Below, piece after piece: positions 5,573-10,034 of a stretch of 10,034 bases of DNA; the first letter of the stretch is position 1, and each line of letters starts with the position of its first letter. The DNA lies in the NCBI GenBank assembly GCA_902802975.1, contig CADCOF010000037.1:1-10034 (forward strand). The letters are read 5' to 3'. Below the pieces are notes generated by a model, which saw only the letters and a list, made by a program, of their open reading frames with translations, was not told the DNA's origin and did no database searches. Both the position numbers and the translations under genes were made by a program. Source of the stretch: an uncultured Ruminococcus sp. Its GTDB lineage: Bacteria; Bacillota; Clostridia; Oscillospirales; Acutalibacteraceae.

Positions 5573-7945
5573 TCAGATTTTAGTGAGACGAGCAAACTTA
5601 GCCATAAGCTTTTTTGTTCCAACAGTATCAAATGCTATTTCAAGCAATACGTCATTGCCCATAGGTCTTGCGGAAATAACCATGCCGTTGCCAAAAACAG
5701 AGTGATTCACACTGTCACCTGCTTTAAAATCAACTCTTCCGGAAGGTGCCTGTTGAGGTATAGCACCAAACTCCTTTGCACTCGCCATAAGAGTAGGTTT
5801 CGAAACAGCTTTTTTCGCTAATTCCGATGAGTTTCTCACAACAACTGATGAATCTGTCATATTCAGATATTCAATCGGAATCTCATTGATAAATGTTGAC
5901 GGTCGGTTTGTTTTTGTTGAACCGTACAACATACGCTGTTTCGACTTCACCATACAAAGTTCTTCTTTTGCTCTCGTTATCGCTACATACGCCAAACGTC
6001 TTTCCTCTTCCATTTCCGTGTCTTCATAGATTGCTTTCACGCTCGGGAAGATGCCGTCCTCCATTCCCGGCAGAAAAACAATGGGAAACTCAAGCCCCTT
6101 CGCGCTGTGCATTGTCATAAGAACAACGCTGTCGGAGTCCTCATCGTAATTGTCGATATCTGTCAAAAGTGATATTTCCTCAAGAAAACCGTACAGACCG
6201 GCATCCTCGCTGTTGTCTTCCTGATACTTCATCAAGTTTGATTTAAGCTCGTTGATATCCTCGATTCGCTGCTCGTAGTCATCCTTTTCTTTTTTCAAAT
6301 ATGACTCATAGCTTATATCTCGAACAATTTTCTCGTACAAATCGGCAAGCGTCATTCTGCCTGTTTCGGCAATTTCGGAATACTCGTTTATCATGTCAAC
6401 AAAGCTCTTCAATTTCGATGCAGCTTTTATAAGTGAATCATATTCCTCTGCACGGCTAATCACATCAAAAATGCTCAAGCCCTCCGCTGCGGCGATTTCA
6501 ATAGCTCTGTTGACAGTTGAATCACCAATAGCTCGTTTGGGCTTATTTATTATTCTGCGAAGACGAATATTATCGTTCGGATTATTGATGACCTGAAGAT
6601 AAGCCACCATATCCCGAATATGTTCTCTGTCATAAAACCTATGACCACCGATGATTCTGTGAGGAATACCCGTACGAATAAACATCTGCTCCAGACCGTT
6701 ACTCTGCGCGTTTACCCTATACAATATCGCATAATCGCTGAACTTTCTGCCTTTCGCCACTCCATTGAGAATAGTATCGGCAATAAAGCTTGACTCTTCC
6801 CTCTCGGTTCTAACGGTATGCAGCCGAATCTTCACACCTTCGGAGTTTTCTGTCCACAGCGTTTTTCCTTTGCGCTTAGTGTTGTAGCCAATCACCGAAT
6901 TTGCGGCATTCAAAATAGTTTTTGTACTTCTGTAGTTTTGCTCAAGTCGTATAACTTTTGCGTCCTTGAACGATTTCTCGAACGATAATATATTCTCGAT
7001 CGTCGCACCTCTGAAACGATATATACTCTGATCATCATCGCCCACAACGCAAATATTATTGTAACGCTGTGCCAGCATACTTACAAATCTGTACTGAACA
7101 CGGTTTGTGTCCTGATATTCGTCAACCATTATGTATTTGAATTTTTCCTGATAATATTCAAGGACATCCGGGTTTTTCTCAAACAGCTCAACCGTTTTGC
7201 TCAACAAATCGTCGAAATCCATAGCATCTGCTTCCTGAAGTCTTTTTTGATACATCGAGTAGACCTTTGCTATTGAGATAAGTCTATTGTCGCTGCCCGC
7301 GTTGCTCATATACTGTTCCGGCGAAATCATGCAGTCCTTTGCACTCGATATCTCCGCAATAATAGACTTATGCGGCAATATTTTATCGTCGTAATTCAAT
7401 ACTTTCTGGCAGTCCTTAATAAGCCTCTTCTGATCATCTGTATCGTAAATAGCAAATCTATCGGAATATCCGAGCCTTTCGCCATAACGTCTGAGTATTC
7501 TTGCGCATGTGGAATGAAAAGTTGATGCCCATACCTGTGAAGACTGCTCTCCGACTCTTGCAGCAATTCGCTCTTTCAGCTCCCCTGCTGCCTTATTTGT
7601 AAATGTGATTGCCAAAATATTCCACGGCTTGACGGATTTTACAGAAAGGCGGCGTTTTATTTCGCTGTCAAGCTCCCCTTCCCCATTCAAATAACGGTCT
7701 ATCACATTCAATTCGTCATCGGAAAGTGTGCCGTAAAATTCGTCTGAATAATACGCATCGCCGAACTCTATCATATTAGCGATCCTGTTTACGAGAACGG
7801 TAGTTTTTCCCGATCCTGCGCCAGCAAGTATCAGCAGCGGACCGTTTACATGGAATACCGCCTTTCTCTGCATCGAATTCATTCTTGAAAATTCATTTTC
7901 AAGAACTCTCTTTCTCAGTTTGATCAACTCTAACTTATCAATCAT
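5573..7945 (-). CDS. pcrA: ATP-dependent DNA helicase PcrA/UvrD
   Basis: A 790-residue superfamily 1A 3'-5' helicase acting in DNA repair, rolling-circle replication and clearing of stalled RNA polymerase. All motifs are visible: Q-motif region NSMQRKAV (23-30), Walker A AGAGSGKT (41-48), Ia TFTNKAA (114-120), Walker B VDEYQDTN (274-281), III GDDDQSIYRFRGA (302-314), IV QNYRST (336-341), V MTMHSAKGLEF (610-620) and VI EEERRLAYVAITRA (646-659). The C-terminus (about 739-790) has the Tudor-like FKAGDSVNHSVFGNGMV pattern of PcrA, which contacts RNA polymerase. Between Walker A and motif Ia there is an insertion of roughly 40 residues (about 62-104) compared with Bacillus PcrA. The start at 7945 has AAGGAT 9 nt upstream; Met22 is a possible alternative but lacks a Shine-Dalgarno. 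It lies 37 nt after nadE and is probably co-transcribed with it. Confidence 0.96.
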   Translation of the reverse strand: MIDKLELIKLRKRVLENEFSRMNSMQRKAVFHVNGPLLILAGAGSGKTTVLVNRIANMIEFGDAYYSDEFYGTLSDDELNVIDRYLNGEGELDSEIKRRLSVKSVKPWNILAITFTNKAAGELKERIAARVGEQSSQVWASTFHSTCARILRRYGERLGYSDRFAIYDTDDQKRLIKDCQKVLNYDDKILPHKSIIAEISSAKDCMISPEQYMSNAGSDNRLISIAKVYSMYQKRLQEADAMDFDDLLSKTVELFEKNPDVLEYYQEKFKYIMVDEYQDTNRVQYRFVSMLAQRYNNICVVGDDDQSIYRFRGATIENILSFEKSFKDAKVIRLEQNYRSTKTILNAANSVIGYNTKRKGKTLWTENSEGVKIRLHTVRTEREESSFIADTILNGVAKGRKFSDYAILYRVNAQSNGLEQMFIRTGIPHRIIGGHRFYDREHIRDMVAYLQVINNPNDNIRLRRIINKPKRAIGDSTVNRAIEIAAAEGLSIFDVISRAEEYDSLIKAASKLKSFVDMINEYSEIAETGRMTLADLYEKIVRDISYESYLKKEKDDYEQRIEDINELKSNLMKYQEDNSEDAGLYGFLEEISLLTDIDNYDEDSDSVVLMTMHSAKGLEFPIVFLPGMEDGIFPSVKAIYEDTEMEEERRLAYVAITRAKEELCMVKSKQRMLYGSTKTNRPSTFINEIPIEYLNMTDSSVVVRNSSELAKKAVSKPTLMASAKEFGAIPQQAPSGRVDFKAGDSVNHSVFGNGMVISARPMGNDVLLEIAFDTVGTKKLMAKFARLTKI

Positions 7946-7982
7946 TAAGCAATGATCCTTTCAACATTTCAATTTGTGTAAA

Positions 7983-9893
7983 CTAAAACTCCTCAAAAAA
8001 CGCCTCAAATGATGCGTCTGACGGCATTCTCCAATCGCCTCGAGGGCTTAGGGAAACAGAACCCACCTTTGGAGAATCAGGGATACAGCTGCGTTTGAAC
8101 TGACTGATAAAAAATCGGCGTACAAACACATTCAGCCACTTTTTTATTGTTTCTTCGGAATAAACACCGTCGAATGCCTTTGCTGCAATTTTGAGAATCT
8201 TCTCTTTCGAAGAACCGAAGCGCACAAAATGATACAAAAAGAAATCATGAAGTTCATACGGTCCTATATTATCCTCTGTCTTCTGAGCAATCTTACCGTT
8301 TTCATCAGGCGGGAGAAGTTCCGGAGATACAGGCGTATCAAGAATATCCTCTAAAGTAGCGCGAACGCTGCCGCTGCTGCACTGTGCCTCATACGCAACG
8401 ATATACTTAACAAGCGTTTTCGGCACGCTCGCATTCACGCCGTACATACTCATGTGATCGCCGTTATACGTACACCAACCCAAAGCAAGTTCCGAGAGGT
8501 CTCCTGTGCCTACAAGCAGACAATTTTCTTTATTTGCAAGATCAAAAAGAACCTGCGTGCGCTCACGCGCTTGTGTGTTTTCATATGTAATATCTTTGAT
8601 TGAAGGATCGTGACCAATGTCGCTCATATGCAGCAGGCACGCCTCCTTAATACTAATTTCACGAATGGTGACACCGAGTTCTTTCATCAGCGTGAGGGCA
8701 TTTGTATACGTGCGATCCGTTGTACCGAATCCGGGCATTGTAACACCGATAATATTTTCAATTGGCTTGCCCAAAAGCTTCATAGCACGGACTGCGACAA
8801 GCAGCGCAAGCGTGGAATCAAGGCCGCCGCTGATACCTATAATGCAGCCGTTCGAACGCACATGTTCTATTCGCTTTGCAAGTCCGCTTGACTGTATCGA
8901 CAATATTTCGGCGCACCTCTTACCCATCTTATCTTTATCCGACGGCACAAATGGGTGCGGGTCGATATATCTATACTTCAGATCGCACTCGGGATTTTCG
9001 GTACAGCAATCAAGAGTCAAGATATCGTTGTTATTCTGTACACTGTCGCCAAATGTTATATTCTGACGGCGAAGAGATTCTAATTTTTCTATATCGATAT
9101 CCGAGTATACTATCACGGTATCGCGAACAAAACGCTCACCTTTTGCGGTTATCGAGCCGTATTCGGATATGATGGCAGCACCGGAAAACACAAGGTCTGT
9201 TGTACTCTCAAAAACTGACGCACCGGCGTAAGCATAAGCGCATATTAAGCGCGCAGAAGTGGCGGAAACAAGCAACTCACGATACTCTGCTTTTGCAACA
9301 TACTCATCACTTGCCGAAAGATTACAAATAATATTTGCGCCCGCCAAAGTCAGTGCAGTTGAAGGCGGCACAGGCGCCCACAAATCTTCACAAAGTTCCA
9401 CACCCATAACGGCACCGCCGCCGAGATCGAACAGATTTCTGCCCATTTGAACGCCATCGAACACGCCGCTGCGAATCACTACACTGCCGCTGTTTGCAGG
9501 TGCGAACCAGCGCTTTTCGTAGAACTCATGATAATTAGCTATATATGTTTTAGGTACAAGCCCGATTACTTTACCTTTGTTCAAAACAGCGGCACAATTG
9601 TACAATTTACCTGAGAAAGCAACAGGCAAACCGACGATGATCGTGATGTTAAGCTCCCGCGTATTTTCAATAATGTAAGAAACAGCATCTTCCGCACCGG
9701 TCAGCAATGTATTATTAAAGAACAAATCTGCACAAGTATAGCCGGTAACTGAAAGTTCGGGTGTCACAAGCAGACGCGCTTTATTATCTGCCGCGGTCTT
9801 AGCAGCATTTACTATTTCTTTTGCGTTATACATCGGGTCTGCAACTTTCAACTTAAGTGACGCTGCCGCTATCCTTATAAACGATCTATTCAT
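7983..9893 (-). CDS. nadE: Glutamine-dependent NAD+ synthetase
   Basis: A 636-residue two-domain enzyme that makes NAD+ from nicotinic acid adenine dinucleotide, ATP and glutamine, the last step of NAD synthesis. The N-terminal carbon-nitrogen hydrolase (glutaminase) domain, about 1-270, carries the Glu-Lys-Cys triad: Glu46 in LLVTPELSVTGY, Lys115 in VPKTYIANYHEFYE and Cys168 in GVELCEDLWAP. The C-terminal synthetase domain (about 320-636) has the N-type ATP pyrophosphatase loop GISGGLDS (353-360), ENTQARERTQ (438-447) and GTGDLSELALGWCTYNGDHMS (462-482). Length fits the long glutamine-dependent form, not the short ammonia-dependent form. The start has GGAGATGA with its 3' end 4 nt before the ATG. 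It is the first protein gene after tRNA-Tyr and its terminator, with little room for a separate promoter. pcrA follows after 37 nt. Confidence 0.96.
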   Translation of the reverse strand: MNRSFIRIAAASLKLKVADPMYNAKEIVNAAKTAADNKARLLVTPELSVTGYTCADLFFNNTLLTGAEDAVSYIIENTRELNITIIVGLPVAFSGKLYNCAAVLNKGKVIGLVPKTYIANYHEFYEKRWFAPANSGSVVIRSGVFDGVQMGRNLFDLGGGAVMGVELCEDLWAPVPPSTALTLAGANIICNLSASDEYVAKAEYRELLVSATSARLICAYAYAGASVFESTTDLVFSGAAIISEYGSITAKGERFVRDTVIVYSDIDIEKLESLRRQNITFGDSVQNNNDILTLDCCTENPECDLKYRYIDPHPFVPSDKDKMGKRCAEILSIQSSGLAKRIEHVRSNGCIIGISGGLDSTLALLVAVRAMKLLGKPIENIIGVTMPGFGTTDRTYTNALTLMKELGVTIREISIKEACLLHMSDIGHDPSIKDITYENTQARERTQVLFDLANKENCLLVGTGDLSELALGWCTYNGDHMSMYGVNASVPKTLVKYIVAYEAQCSSGSVRATLEDILDTPVSPELLPPDENGKIAQKTEDNIGPYELHDFFLYHFVRFGSSKEKILKIAAKAFDGVYSEETIKKWLNVFVRRFFISQFKRSCIPDSPKVGSVSLSPRGDWRMPSDASFEAFFEEF

Positions 9894-9919
9894 TTAATCA
9901 TCTCCATGTCTATCATAGC

Positions 9920-9949
9920 AAAAAACCTCGACAATCACATGTCGAGGTT
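9920..9949 (-). terminator. Rho-independent terminator after tRNA-Tyr
   Basis: On the minus strand AACCTCGACA (9949-9940) pairs perfectly with TGTCGAGGTT (9933-9924) around a 6-nt loop, and the T-run continues to 9920. It begins 1 nt after the CCA end of the tRNA and 26 nt before the nadE start codon. It should end tRNA transcription, so nadE expression depends on read-through or on a promoter in or beside the hairpin. Confidence 0.85.
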
Positions 9950-9950
9950 C

Positions 9951-10034
9951 TGGTGGGAGAGGGTGGATTCGAACCACCGAAGCCGAAACAACAGATTTAC
10001 AGTCTGCCCCATTTGACCGCTCTGGAACTCTCCC
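9951..10034 (-). tRNA. tRNA-Tyr (anticodon GTA)
   Basis: Complete 84-nt class II tRNA. The acceptor stem pairs GGGAGAG (10034-10028) with CTCTCCC (9961-9955), followed by A73 and an encoded CCA (9953-9951). The anticodon arm is CAGA-CTGTAAA-TCTG with GTA at 10000-9998, which reads Tyr codons. The T arm is GGTGG-TTCGAAT-CCACC. The variable region of about 13 nt between the anticodon and T arms fits the long variable arm of bacterial tRNA-Tyr. The 5' end coincides with the window edge, so the promoter and any upstream tRNA genes are not visible. Confidence 0.96.

Noticed and set aside
8617..9066. Plus-strand open frame of 149 codons opposite nadE.
   Set aside because: It lies inside a fully motif-supported nadE, has no Shine-Dalgarno, and its composition is typical of antisense reading of a coding sequence.
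9951..10034. tRNA-Tyr as an integration site for a mobile island.
   Set aside because: No integrase, no repeat of the tRNA 3' end elsewhere in the window, and the neighbours are housekeeping genes.

Overview
The window looks like ordinary chromosome from a Firmicute of class Clostridia. It resembles the Ruminococcaceae/Oscillospiraceae, with moderate G+C, strong Shine-Dalgarno sequences and a sporulation gene set; the family-level placement is inference. It encodes eight proteins (one partial), one tRNA, two clear Rho-independent terminators, one near-perfect vegetative promoter and two copies of a small intergenic repeat.

Layout, right to left on the minus strand. A complete tRNA-Tyr(GTA) at the right edge (9951-10034) is followed at once by an intrinsic terminator. 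Then come nadE (glutamine-dependent NAD+ synthetase, 9893-7983), pcrA (UvrD-family helicase, 7945-5573) and a lipoprotein with an SGNH/GDSL hydrolase domain (5508-4216), with gaps of 37 and 64 nt. This block ends at a bidirectional terminator (4134-4187) shared with the convergent, plus-strand cysK (3145-4074). cysK has its own promoter with consensus -35 and -10 boxes 17 bp apart.

To the left, divergent from cysK, lies a compact minus-strand cluster: yqfC (2845-2588), yqfD (2426-1230), ylbJ (1237-161, overlapping yqfD by 8 bp) and the first 48 codons of a class II glutamine amidotransferase of the asparagine synthase type (asnB, 146 to beyond the edge). yqfC, yqfD and ylbJ are conserved sporulation genes. 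In Bacillus subtilis they belong to the mother-cell SigE programme and ylbJ lies apart from the other two; here they form one apparent operon. A weak SigE-like promoter candidate sits upstream of yqfC at 2981-3009.

The most distinctive feature is a pair of related AT-rich repeats of about 120-150 bp built from GGAAT/GTAAT/GCGTAAT-type words. One lies in the yqfC leader and one between yqfC and yqfD. Each ends just before the Shine-Dalgarno of the gene that follows, and the inner copy supplies the stop codon of yqfC. Other oddities are a (Thr-Glu)n-rich acidic tail and a non-canonical His block in the SGNH lipoprotein, three tandem 12-bp repeats that give serial in-frame TAG stops after it, an insertion of about 40 residues in PcrA, and very little room for a nadE promoter behind the tRNA terminator. 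I see no CRISPR array, integrase, transposase, toxin-antitoxin or defence system; I do not think the window holds a new multi-gene system.
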